Assembly (NCBI GenBank): GCA_902515745.1
Contig: CABXWB010000004.1
Location: 1-64,000, forward strand
DNA length: 64,000 nt
Direction of reading: 5' to 3'
Source: an uncultured Alphaproteobacteria bacterium
GTDB taxonomy: Bacteria > Pseudomonadota > Alphaproteobacteria > HIMB59 > GCA-002718135
Both the position numbers and the translations under genes were made by a program. Shown here piece after piece: positions 8,595 to 17,285 of this stretch. Under the pieces are notes generated by a model. It was not told where the DNA came from. It ran no database searches and was given only the letters and a program-made list of their open reading frames with translations. Position 1 is the stretch's first letter. Each line of letters starts with the position of its first letter.

Positions 8595-9623
8595 TTAACT
8601 TGGGCAGTTTAAGTAAGTGCTATCAAATGTTTCAAGAATTTCTAATGAAATTCCTCTCATAGCCATTACGTAAGTATCAACATCACTGATGTCTACAAAT
8701 ACTGTTCCAGAGTCAATAAATTGATCAGTTTGTGCAGTGGATTTCCAAGGTGCATCTGATTTAAATTCACAGCCTTGTCTAACTTTATCCATTACATAAG
8801 AACCAATGTATCCTTGACCATATGGATTTTGCAACATTGTTCCATGTACAAAACCATCTTTAATAGCTTTTAAAACTACTTCATCATGATCAATTCCAAC
8901 CATTTTAATTCTTTTATCACCCATGTTAGTTAAAGCTTGAGCAGCTACAACAGCTGGAACCCATGCTGTAGTAACAATACCATCAACTTCACCGCCTTGA
9001 GCTGCCATAAAAGCATTAATTTTTTCATCAGCTGGTTCGTAAGCATCAATATCTGCAATTACTTGAATAATTTCAACTCCACCACCTGCTTCTGAAACAG
9101 CTTGTTCAACTGCATTAATTCTCAGTGTTGTATTAGGATCAACTAGAAAACCAGTGAAGTGGGCAATTTTACCTTTTCCACCAAGTGCCTTAATTAATTC
9201 TTTAGTACCAAGATAAGCTGAGTGACCTGTATCAGTTCCAAAGCAAAATTTTGCTTGAGTTGGCTGTTCTACACAACCTGCTAGAGCAGCAGTAGGTACA
9301 CCAGCATCATCAAGTTCACCTAAAATTTTATTTGTCCCAACTGCATCACCAGGGAACACAAGAACTGCGTTGTAACCTTGACCAACTAAACTTTCAATTA
9401 GTTCATTTTGCTGACTAAGATCCCACTCTGCAGGGACTCTGTAATCAGCTTTACCTAATCCAAAATCTTTTACAGCATCTAATCCAGCTTGTTCCCACGC
9501 AGCAAAATAAGGGTGGGGGCCACCTGGTACTAGAGCTACTTTAGTAACACCATGACCGCCTGCAAAAACAGGTGATGTCATTAAAGCAAAAAAAGAAATT
9601 ATTAATGTTAATAATTTTTTCAT
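8595..9623 (-). CDS. Periplasmic sugar-binding protein, RbsB type
   Basis: The 342-residue binding protein of the fucose-region importer (Peripla_BP_4 fold). A signal peptide of about 21 residues ends in SPVFA before GGHGVTK. The mature part begins with VALVPGGPHPYF and has the repeated open-sheet pattern (VLVFPGDAVGT, VDGIVTTAWVPA, MVGIDHDE). An AAGGAGG ribosome site precedes the ATG. First gene of the minus-strand operon, divergent from uxuA over about 104 nt, and followed by a terminator hairpin. The ligand is inferred only. Confidence 0.9.
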   Translation of the reverse strand: MKKLLTLIISFFALMTSPVFAGGHGVTKVALVPGGPHPYFAAWEQAGLDAVKDFGLGKADYRVPAEWDLSQQNELIESLVGQGYNAVLVFPGDAVGTNKILGELDDAGVPTAALAGCVEQPTQAKFCFGTDTGHSAYLGTKELIKALGGKGKIAHFTGFLVDPNTTLRINAVEQAVSEAGGGVEIIQVIADIDAYEPADEKINAFMAAQGGEVDGIVTTAWVPAVVAAQALTNMGDKRIKMVGIDHDEVVLKAIKDGFVHGTMLQNPYGQGYIGSYVMDKVRQGCEFKSDAPWKSTAQTDQFIDSGTVFVDISDVDTYVMAMRGISLEILETFDSTYLNCPS

Positions 9624-9678
9624 TATTCCTCCTTAAAATTAAATTTATTTAATCAGATTTAAAACCTAAAGCAACAAA

Positions 9679-9699
9679 AAATAAATAAAGTATTTATTT
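9679..9699. promoter_or_regulatory. AT-only inverted repeat in the divergent binding-protein/uxuA promoter
   Basis: AAATAAATA and TATTTATTT, nine-base arms with a 3-base centre, between the start codons at 9623 and 9728. It could be an operator, but in DNA this AT-rich it may be chance. Confidence 0.25.
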
Positions 9700-9727
9700 A
9701 TTTTTATATTAATTATACTATTGTCGC

Positions 9728-10915
9728 ATGCTGTACTCATTTAGATGGTTTGGTCATAATGACCCATCAAAGTTAGATCAAATTCGACAAATCGGAGTGG
9801 AAGGAATTGTATCATCACTAGCGCAAATAAAATATGGTGAAAGATGGAGCTCAAACGAAATCAAGAAAAGAAAAAAATTTATTGAAAGCTTCAAAATTAG
9901 TAAAAATAAAAAATTAACTTGGAGTGTTGTTGAAAGTCTTCCTGTTCATAATGATATAAAAAAAAGATCAGGAAAACATAGATATTACATAGATCAATAT
10001 AAAGAGTCTTTGGTAAATTTAGGAAAGAATAATATTAAAAATATTTGTTATAATTTTATGCCTTTGATTGATTGGGTGAGAACAGATTTAAATCATCAAC
10101 TTCCAAATGGTGCTTTTGCTCTAAAATATAATCATCTTCATGTCTGTGCATTTGAAAATTTTATTTTGAAATCTAAAACAGCAAAAAAAAGGTATTCATC
10201 CAAAGATATACATAATTCAAAAAAAATATTACAAAAAATGAATTCTAGTGATCTAAAAAAACTTAAGATGTCTTTGCTTGGTGGGCTAGCTGCAAATGAT
10301 AGAAAGTACACAATAAAAGATTTAAATTATGAAATTGATCAATTTGAAGAACTAAATCATAGTGATTTACAAAATAACTTAAAAGATTTTATAGAAGAGA
10401 TTTATCCAATCATAAAAAAATACAATATCCATTATAATATTCATCCAGATGATCCTCCGTATAATGTTTATGGATTACCTAGAATTGTTTCTAATGAGAA
10501 AGATATTAATTTTATAGTAAATATAAAAAAAGACACTAATGTTGGTTTAACTTTTTGTACAGGTTCTCTTGGTGTTAACAAAAAAAATAATTTAGTAAAT
10601 ATAATTAAAAAATATGGTTCTTATATTAATTTTATTCATTTAAGAAATATTAGACATATACCAAAAACTCTAGATTTTTATGAAGATGACCATCTTAATG
10701 GAAGTCTTGACATGGTATCTATTATCAAAGCAATATTAAAAGAGGAAAAGAAAAGAAAAAATAATAATCACCCTATTAAACAAATTCCTATGAGACCTGA
10801 TCATGGGCATACAATACTTCATGACCAATTTAATTCAATAATACCTGGGTATTCTTTATTAGGCAGAATGAAGGGGTTGGACCAACTTAAAGGTGTTATA
10901 AAAGCTATAAATTAA
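9728..10915 (+). CDS. uxuA: D-mannonate dehydratase
   Basis: Converts D-mannonate to 2-keto-3-deoxy-D-gluconate in the hexuronate pathway. This 395-residue protein tracks E. coli UxuA (394) along its length: FRWFGHNDP near residue 5, WSVVESLPVH near 65, CYNFMPLIDWVRTDL near 100, HPDDPP near 240, TFCTGSLGV near 277, FIHLRN near 305 and MRPDHGH near 358. Transcribed alone on the plus strand. Its 3' end overlaps the convergent dehydrogenase gene by 11 nt. KDG produced here would need the kinase that starts at 178. Confidence 0.95.
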   Translation: MLYSFRWFGHNDPSKLDQIRQIGVEGIVSSLAQIKYGERWSSNEIKKRKKFIESFKISKNKKLTWSVVESLPVHNDIKKRSGKHRYYIDQYKESLVNLGKNNIKNICYNFMPLIDWVRTDLNHQLPNGAFALKYNHLHVCAFENFILKSKTAKKRYSSKDIHNSKKILQKMNSSDLKKLKMSLLGGLAANDRKYTIKDLNYEIDQFEELNHSDLQNNLKDFIEEIYPIIKKYNIHYNIHPDDPPYNVYGLPRIVSNEKDINFIVNIKKDTNVGLTFCTGSLGVNKKNNLVNIIKKYGSYINFIHLRNIRHIPKTLDFYEDDHLNGSLDMVSIIKAILKEEKKRKNNNHPIKQIPMRPDHGHTILHDQFNSIIPGYSLLGRMKGLDQLKGVIKAIN

Positions 10916-11954
10916 TTTTTATTTGATATTTATCTGCTAGATATAAAAAATCAGTTTTTAATTCCTTATCTATTGGAATACCTGATTTCAATCTTTTCTT
11001 AGAAGTTATTTTTTCTTTTTCACCTGGATATAATATTGGATTAGTATTTTTTTTTGATTTTTGTTTTTTTAGATCACCCATATAGTTTTGCATACCCTTA
11101 AGATATTGTTTTTTAGTAGTAAAAGCATCTAATGAAATGGCAATTAAGAAATGTCCTAATTTTCTTGGTGTACTAAAATCTGGTCCAATCATTGATAATA
11201 AACGGTATCCATGAGCCATACCTATAAGCGGTCCACACATTATTTCTACAGAGGAAGATAATCCGAACCCCTTATATCCATATTCCTTACCTCCAAGAGG
11301 AGCCAAAGAAAGAGCATTGTAAGGGTTAGTTGTATAGTTGCCGGATTTATCAAGTGCAATCTCAGAATTTAATTTAGTAGAATTTGCTCTAGCTCTCATT
11401 ACTTTATTCCATGCTATCGAAGTTGAAGAAAAATCTGCATGTATAAAGTCTTTTTTGTTTATTGGTGTTGTAAATGAATAAGGGTTAGTTCCATGAAATG
11501 GACTTTTTCCATTATAAGGAATGGCAAATGCATCGGAGTGTGTAAATGAAAAACCAACACAGTCATTTTGTGCAATTTCCATAGAATATACACCTGCTGC
11601 ACCATAGTGTGAGGAGTTTATTATACCAATTGAAGCAATTCCATTCTTCTTTGCCATAGATGATACTATTGCTGATGCCTTTAAAGCTGCAACATGCCCT
11701 AAGCCATCATCAGCATCATAGACAGCTACACCTCTGTTTTTTTTTATCAGTTTCATTTTAGGTTTTGCTTTTATTCTTCCGTTCTCAATACATTTAACGT
11801 AATGAGAAAATAATCTAATACCGTGACTATCAACACCCCTTATGGAAGAATCTAAAAGTGATTTTATAAGTAAATTTCTATCTTTTTTTGGAACAGATAA
11901 TTTTGACAAGATACTATCAAAAAATTTATTTATTTTGTTAGATAAAATTTTCAT
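10905..11954 (-). CDS. Malate/L-lactate dehydrogenase family oxidoreductase (PF02615)
   Basis: A 349-residue NAD(P)-dependent dehydrogenase of the family containing YbiC, AllD, 2,3-diketogulonate reductase and the (R)-sulfolactate dehydrogenase ComC. SSIRGVDSHGIRLF near residue 32, GIINSSHYGAAGVYS with the conserved His near 116, GTNPYSF near 153 and YGYKGFGLSS near 224 are family marks. It starts 1 nt after the uxuB stop, so the two are probably co-transcribed. Substrate is open: a uronate-pathway 2-oxo acid, lactate from fucose breakdown and sulfolactate are all possible. The tail after residue 285 is Lys-rich. Confidence 0.8.
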   Translation of the reverse strand: MKILSNKINKFFDSILSKLSVPKKDRNLLIKSLLDSSIRGVDSHGIRLFSHYVKCIENGRIKAKPKMKLIKKNRGVAVYDADDGLGHVAALKASAIVSSMAKKNGIASIGIINSSHYGAAGVYSMEIAQNDCVGFSFTHSDAFAIPYNGKSPFHGTNPYSFTTPINKKDFIHADFSSTSIAWNKVMRARANSTKLNSEIALDKSGNYTTNPYNALSLAPLGGKEYGYKGFGLSSSVEIMCGPLIGMAHGYRLLSMIGPDFSTPRKLGHFLIAISLDAFTTKKQYLKGMQNYMGDLKKQKSKKNTNPILYPGEKEKITSKKRLKSGIPIDKELKTDFLYLADKYQIKINL

Positions 11955-11955
11955 T

Positions 11956-13386
11956 CTATAAAATTATTTCTTTTAATAATAATTTTAAAGGATTTTCTTT
12001 CATTAAATTTAGATTTTTTTTGACTGCTGTTAACATTTCTTCTCTTTTACTTACAGAAAGATTAAAAATATTTTTATTATTAATAATTTCTTCAAAAAAA
12101 TTATCCTTATTATTTTTGTAAACACTGTAAAAGTATTCTTTATTTGCATCATCAAGTCTATTTTGATTCTCTTCAATAATTTGAAATAAGAAGAAAAGCC
12201 AAGAAGTTATAATAAATTGAATATATTTAGTTTCACCATTATTATTGTTGTAGGTATCGAGTATTCTTATAGGTATTTTTAAAGAACCATCCATAGCAAT
12301 TCTTAATAATTTATCTTCTATATAAGTATTTTTAAATCTTTCTAATATTTCCATTTTGTATTCGTTAATATTAAAATCATCTTTAGTTTCTAAAGTGGGT
12401 AACACTTCTTGGTCTAAAAAATTTAAAATAAATTTATAAATATTTTTATCTTCTATTGCTTCATGAACATATGTATAGCCACACAAATGACCAATGTATG
12501 CTAATGCTGAGTGGGAAGCATTGAGTATTTTAAGTTTATTATTTTCATAAAACTTTACATCTTCAACAAATTTTATTTTATTATTTGATAAAATATTTTT
12601 TAGCTCATCATTGTTTGATTGAATATACCAATCTCTATAAGGTTCAGTAACCACAATTGCATTATCATTATATGGCAAGTTAAAAAATTCAGATTGTTTA
12701 TTATTATTTGGCACAATTCCATCAATCATAGATAATGGAAATTCAATATTACTTTCAAACCAATCTAAACAATAAGGAAATTTTTTTTCTATAAATTGCT
12801 TAATTAAATTTTTTAAAATTGTTCCATTTTCAGATAAATTATCACAACTTAAAACAATTAATTTTTTTTTGTTTTTTTTATATCTTTCTATTATTCCAAA
12901 ACCCAGATGACCTATCAAAGTCGATAAATCTTTATCCTCAAGATCACTAATAATTTGATTAGAAAAATTTAATTTTTTATTTTTATCAAAATGATATCCT
13001 TTCTCTGTAACAGTAATTGTAATTAATTTGATTTCTTCAGATACAATTAGATTTCTAATTTCATTCTTGTGTTTTAAGCCAAATAAAATTTTTTTTATTG
13101 GATTTAAAATATCAATTTTCTTGTAATTATTTGATATCCTTATCAAAGTATACAAGTAATCTTGTACTCGCATTTTATTATTTGTTTCTTCAGACCTTAA
13201 ATTGATACCAATTATAGAAATGTTTTTGTTATTTTCTAATATTTCATGAATATATAGTGCTTGATGAGCTCTATGAAAATTACCAATACCAAAATGAAGT
13301 ATGCAATCTTGATTATTATTAATATTATAACTTGGAAATGATTGTTCTTTTAAAAGATTTCTGTTTATGTTTTTATTTAATTGCAT
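11956..13386 (-). CDS. uxuB: D-fructuronate reductase (mannitol dehydrogenase family)
   Basis: Predicted to reduce D-fructuronate to D-mannonate with NADH, feeding UxuA. The 476 residues match the usual 480-490 of UxuB/mannitol 2-dehydrogenase. Visible are HFGIGNFHRAHQALY near residue 31 (dinucleotide site), TVTEKGY near 125, LSCDNLSENG near 180, VTEPYRDWYIQ near 246 and KLKILNASHSALAYIG near 283 with the catalytic Lys-x5-His region. The sequence is Asn- and Lys-rich, as expected at this base composition. Divergent from the SDR gene with only 30 nt between starts. Confidence 0.87.
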   Translation of the reverse strand: MQLNKNINRNLLKEQSFPSYNINNNQDCILHFGIGNFHRAHQALYIHEILENNKNISIIGINLRSEETNNKMRVQDYLYTLIRISNNYKKIDILNPIKKILFGLKHKNEIRNLIVSEEIKLITITVTEKGYHFDKNKKLNFSNQIISDLEDKDLSTLIGHLGFGIIERYKKNKKKLIVLSCDNLSENGTILKNLIKQFIEKKFPYCLDWFESNIEFPLSMIDGIVPNNNKQSEFFNLPYNDNAIVVTEPYRDWYIQSNNDELKNILSNNKIKFVEDVKFYENNKLKILNASHSALAYIGHLCGYTYVHEAIEDKNIYKFILNFLDQEVLPTLETKDDFNINEYKMEILERFKNTYIEDKLLRIAMDGSLKIPIRILDTYNNNNGETKYIQFIITSWLFFLFQIIEENQNRLDDANKEYFYSVYKNNKDNFFEEIINNKNIFNLSVSKREEMLTAVKKNLNLMKENPLKLLLKEIIL

Positions 13387-13416
13387 ATTAATAATTAAAA
13401 TATACTTAAAAAGAAG

Positions 13417-14169
13417 ATGATCAATAAAATATATAAAAGTGTGCTTATAACCGGTGCATCAAGTGGTATTGGCTTAGAAACACTTAAAAGATTTTTAAAA
13501 GAAAATGTAAAAGTTTATGCTCTTGATAAAGACATTTCAATATTAGAGAAATTAAAAAAAAAACACAAATTTGAAATCATTCAAATTGATCTCTTTGATA
13601 CAGATCAAATTTATAAAAAACTCACCAAACTTAAAATTGATATTGTAGTTTGTAATGCTGGCATTGGCAGAGGGGCTGAGGGAATATTAAAAGCGTCAAG
13701 ACAAGATATTGAATTATCTACAAGATTAAATGTCGAGTCTTATCTTCATACCTTAAAAGCTATTGTTCCTGGAATGATAAAAAGAAGAAAGGGACATGTA
13801 GTTTTAATGGGATCTCTTGCAGGTCTATACCCACAAATGAGCACTGTTTATGGTGGTCAAAAAGGTGCAATTCATAGAATTGCTCAAAGTTTAAGAGTTG
13901 AACTTAGTGGATCAAGAGTTAAAGTTTCTGAGATATGTCCCGGAAGAACCAAAACAAATTTTGGTAATGCTGCATTTACAGATAAAAAGAAAGCAAAAAA
14001 ATTTATGTCCGGTTTTACTCTTCTCGAACCAATAGATATTGCTGATGCTATAATGTTTGCTTTAAGTGTTAGGTGGCGAAGCAATATTAGTACTATTGAA
14101 ATTTCTGGCACAGAACAATCCCCAGGCGGAGTGCCAATTATTCCAGTAAAAGATCCAATACTTTCATAA
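13417..14169 (+). CDS. Short-chain dehydrogenase/reductase (YdfG-like)
   Basis: A classical SDR of 250 residues: TGASSGIG at 12-19 for the cofactor, CNAGIG near 77, catalytic Ser in LMGSLAG near 135 and YGGQK (YxxxK) near 149, then PGRTKTNF. The overall pattern resembles YdfG/serine 3-dehydrogenase enzymes acting on 3-hydroxy acids. It opens a plus-strand unit with a Gfo/Idh/MocA gene and a TIM-barrel isomerase, and faces uxuB, suggesting sugar-acid oxidation or reduction. Substrate not assignable. Confidence 0.85.
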   Translation: MINKIYKSVLITGASSGIGLETLKRFLKENVKVYALDKDISILEKLKKKHKFEIIQIDLFDTDQIYKKLTKLKIDIVVCNAGIGRGAEGILKASRQDIELSTRLNVESYLHTLKAIVPGMIKRRKGHVVLMGSLAGLYPQMSTVYGGQKGAIHRIAQSLRVELSGSRVKVSEICPGRTKTNFGNAAFTDKKKAKKFMSGFTLLEPIDIADAIMFALSVRWRSNISTIEISGTEQSPGGVPIIPVKDPILS

Positions 14170-14210
14170 ATTAATTAAATATTTTTTATTTTAATATAAT
14201 AAAATTAATT

Positions 14211-15314
14211 ATGGAAAAACCTGTCAGATATGGTGTTATTGGCATAGGAGGTATGGGAGCAAATCATGCTAAAAAATTACAAGAAAATAAAATAGAAAAT
14301 GCTATCTTAGCTGCTGTTGCTGATTCCAATGTAGAATATAAAAATAAATATGAAAATATTCCTTTTTTTGAAAATGCAGATGATTTTTTTGATGATAAAA
14401 TTATAGATGCAGCAATCATTGCTACACCTCATAAATCGCACATTGATCTAGCAAAAAAAGCTCTAGAAAATAATATTAATGTTATAATTGAAAAACCCTT
14501 AGCAATAACTAGTAAAAAGTGTCGAGAATTTATTAATATTTCACAAAACTTTAAAGCATATTTTACTGTTATGCTCAATCAAAGAACTAATCCTGTTTAT
14601 GTTAAGATAAAAGAACTAATTAATAGTAATGAATTGGGTAAGGTTCACCGTTTTCAATGGACAATAACTAATTGGTTTAGAACAAACTACTATTATCAAA
14701 CGTCTAATTGGAGAGCTAAATGGGAAAGTGAAGGTGGTGGTGTTTTAATAAATCAGAGTATTCACCAACTTGATTTGTGTCAGTGGTTATTTGGCATGCC
14801 TGATAGTGTATACACTGATTTGGGATTAGGTCGATTTCATTCAATAGAAGTTGAAGATGAAGTAACTTCAATCTTTAAATATTTAAATGGATTAAAAGGT
14901 GTATTTATTACAACAACAGGTGAAGCGCCTGGTGTAAATAGATTGGAAATTGCTTCAGATAAAGGTTTAATTACAATTCAAGATAATAATGTTACATGGG
15001 AAAAAATAGATTCATCTACTGATTTTATTAAAAACTCTAAAACACTTTTTGACATGCCTAAAAAAGAAAGAATTAATTTTAATTTTAAGACAAATGTGGA
15101 TCAACATATTGAGCACCAAAGACTTATTCAAAACTTTACAAACTTTCTTTTAGGAAAAGAAAAACTGTTGGTGAATGGAAAAGATGGTTTAAATTCGGTT
15201 GAATTAATTAATGCAATGGTTCTATCGGGATTAGAGGAGAAAAAAATAGAGCTTCCTTTAGATGAGGCTAGATATGAGCAAAAATTAGAAGAAATGATAA
15301 GTAAATCAAAATGA
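14211..15314 (+). CDS. Gfo/Idh/MocA family oxidoreductase
   Basis: A 367-residue NAD(P)-dependent sugar or inositol oxidoreductase. The Rossmann motif GIGGMGANHAKK lies near residue 11, the EKP triad (IIEKPLAI) near 95 and GGGVLINQSIHQLDL near 178 carries the catalytic-type His. It overlaps the next gene by ATGA, so oxidation is likely coupled with the TIM-barrel isomerase. This is one of six paralogues in the window; exact substrate unknown. Confidence 0.87.
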   Translation: MEKPVRYGVIGIGGMGANHAKKLQENKIENAILAAVADSNVEYKNKYENIPFFENADDFFDDKIIDAAIIATPHKSHIDLAKKALENNINVIIEKPLAITSKKCREFINISQNFKAYFTVMLNQRTNPVYVKIKELINSNELGKVHRFQWTITNWFRTNYYYQTSNWRAKWESEGGGVLINQSIHQLDLCQWLFGMPDSVYTDLGLGRFHSIEVEDEVTSIFKYLNGLKGVFITTTGEAPGVNRLEIASDKGLITIQDNNVTWEKIDSSTDFIKNSKTLFDMPKKERINFNFKTNVDQHIEHQRLIQNFTNFLLGKEKLLVNGKDGLNSVELINAMVLSGLEEKKIELPLDEARYEQKLEEMISKSK

Positions 15315-16081
15315 AAATTAATCAAATTTCAGTAACACTTTATACCGTTAGAGATTTTTGCCAAAATGAAAAAGATTTATTTGAAAGTCTAAAAAAAATC
15401 AAAAATATCGGATATAGTAGCATTCAAATCAGCGGTGTTGGTTTAATTAATCCTAGGACAATAAAAAAAATGTGTGAAGACTTGAGTTTAGTTATATGTG
15501 CTACACATGAACCAAATGAACAAATTATAAACAATACTGATGAAGTTATAAATAAACTAAATATTTTTAACTGCAAATATTCAGCTCTTCCTTATCCATT
15601 AAATTTAGATATGAAAAACTTAAAAGAAATCGATAAATTCATCAAAGATATAAATACTGCTGGCTCCAAGTTTCATGCAGAGGGAAAGGGGTTATGTTAC
15701 CATAATCACGCACTTGAATTTCAAAAAGTTCAAAATGAAATAATTTTAGATAGAATTTATGAAAATACAGATAGTAGATTCATACAAGGAGAGCCAGATG
15801 TTTATTGGATACAAAAAGGTGGTCAAGATCCATTAATGTGGTGTAAAAAATTAGATCAACGAATGCCATTATTACACTTAAAAGATTTTATAATGATAAA
15901 TGATCAAGAAAGTTTTTTTGCAGAAGTTGGCTTAGGTAATTTAGATATCAAAAATATTGTAAAAACAGCAACAGATTCAGGTTGTAAATGGTTTATTGTT
16001 GAGCAAGATGAATGTAATGGCGATCCTTTTGATTCACTTCGGATTAGCTATAATAATTTAGTAAAATATGCAGTTACTTAA
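15311..16081 (+). CDS. Sugar phosphate isomerase/epimerase family TIM barrel
   Basis: A 256-residue xylose-isomerase-like TIM-barrel protein (PF01261; IolE/IolI/YcjR relatives). The N-terminus has VTLYTVRDF. Metal-site regions appear as CATHEP near residue 61, CYHNHALEF near 130, EPDVYWIQKGG near 161, LLHLKDF near 192 and FIVEQDE near 231. Translationally coupled to the preceding Gfo/Idh/MocA gene. It could isomerise or epimerise a keto-sugar or keto-inositol. The 3' end overlaps the convergent uronate isomerase-like gene by 8 nt. Confidence 0.85.
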   Translation: MKINQISVTLYTVRDFCQNEKDLFESLKKIKNIGYSSIQISGVGLINPRTIKKMCEDLSLVICATHEPNEQIINNTDEVINKLNIFNCKYSALPYPLNLDMKNLKEIDKFIKDINTAGSKFHAEGKGLCYHNHALEFQKVQNEIILDRIYENTDSRFIQGEPDVYWIQKGGQDPLMWCKKLDQRMPLLHLKDFIMINDQESFFAEVGLGNLDIKNIVKTATDSGCKWFIVEQDECNGDPFDSLRISYNNLVKYAVT

Positions 16082-17285
16082 GAAAAAAACTTTTTGCGTT
16101 TTGATTTAATAAATTATTAATATCCCTTTCTATTATAAATTTTGATAACTCAAAATTTTTATTAGAAAGATCTTTATAATATTCATATAAAATTTCATGT
16201 AAGATATTTTTGAAATGAGACCATTTATATATAAGTTGATCTGTAACTCTTGCATCGGAATGCTGAGGTATAAATGAAAGACCTAGCATATCAATCCTCA
16301 TTTTTAGAATAATTTTTATAATACTTGGTTGGTTCATAAACCACCAAAAACCAAAGATTTTTAAATTAGGATGTTTACGAGCTAAGACAGTTAATTCGTG
16401 CTGATCATTTAAAGATAAACAAGTTACAAGAAATTTGTTTTCAGGGAAAGAATTACATAATTTACTTAGTTCTTTGAGATTAATATCACCAATCCCGTCT
16501 CCAGCTAAACCAAAACTACTATTTACAGCTCGTTTAACACCTAGCATTAAAGACAATGGGATATTTTTTTCACTTAACCATGACAAAATTAATTTCCAAA
16601 TAGGATCATTTAAGATTTCTTTAAAATTATCTGAATTTGCTGAAATAGCTGCATATACTGGATTTGAAATTAAAAAACAGCTATCTAAATAGTTGATTAT
16701 AATATCATCTTGTTTTAGATTTATCTTAGTTTGATTTTTTGCTACTTCGATTGCTTGGGAATTGTTAATAATCAAATCATCCAATCTTAATGATGATTGA
16801 AATATATTTCTATCCCAGCCATTATTTTTATATAAATTCCATTCATCAATATCAAATGGATTATTTGTCATTACTAGGGAAGTAACATTTGATAATTCTA
16901 AAATTTTTTCATCTGTAAGAGATTTGTTTTCATATTCATTATTTACTTCTTCAAAAGTTTTTTTATTGTAATTAATACCTAATTTTTGAAGTACAGTTAG
17001 CACGCCCTTACAAGCTTCAGAAATTGGTGTTCTATTTTCAAATAACTCTTCCCAGATAAGTTTTGCTTTATTTATTTCATCCAGAGAGTAAAATTTTTCT
17101 GCACTTATATTTGCATTTGTTAATAATTCTGCAATTAAATAATGATAGTTTAATAAATTAATAAAACCAGAAAGAGAATGAGTTTTAAATACCGATGGAA
17201 ATAAATGTGTATGAATATCAAAAATTTTTGTATTATTAATTGCGGCTTCTAAGGTATTGGATAATTCTTGATTAGAGAAATTCAT
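16074..17285 (-). CDS. Divergent uronate isomerase-like amidohydrolase
   Basis: A 403-residue protein I read as a distant UxaC-type uronate isomerase (D-glucuronate to D-fructuronate). It has FDIHTHLFP near residue 17 (metal HxH), HYLIAELL near 48, MTNNPFDIDEW near 140, FGFWWFMNQPSI near 314 (compare GSGWWFND in E. coli UxaC) and FIPQHSDAR near 339. It is about 65 residues shorter than E. coli UxaC and overall similarity is low. Last gene of the maltose-class operon, joined by TAATG to a Gfo/Idh/MocA gene. Presence of uxuA and uxuB nearby supports the assignment. Confidence 0.68.
   Translation of the reverse strand: MNFSNQELSNTLEAAINNTKIFDIHTHLFPSVFKTHSLSGFINLLNYHYLIAELLTNANISAEKFYSLDEINKAKLIWEELFENRTPISEACKGVLTVLQKLGINYNKKTFEEVNNEYENKSLTDEKILELSNVTSLVMTNNPFDIDEWNLYKNNGWDRNIFQSSLRLDDLIINNSQAIEVAKNQTKINLKQDDIIINYLDSCFLISNPVYAAISANSDNFKEILNDPIWKLILSWLSEKNIPLSLMLGVKRAVNSSFGLAGDGIGDINLKELSKLCNSFPENKFLVTCLSLNDQHELTVLARKHPNLKIFGFWWFMNQPSIIKIILKMRIDMLGLSFIPQHSDARVTDQLIYKWSHFKNILHEILYEYYKDLSNKNFELSKFIIERDINNLLNQNAKSFFLK

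Noticed and set aside
14170-14210. Possible terminator/promoter hairpin before the Gfo/Idh/MocA gene
   Set aside because: The AATTAATT repeats are pure A/T and do not give a stable stem.
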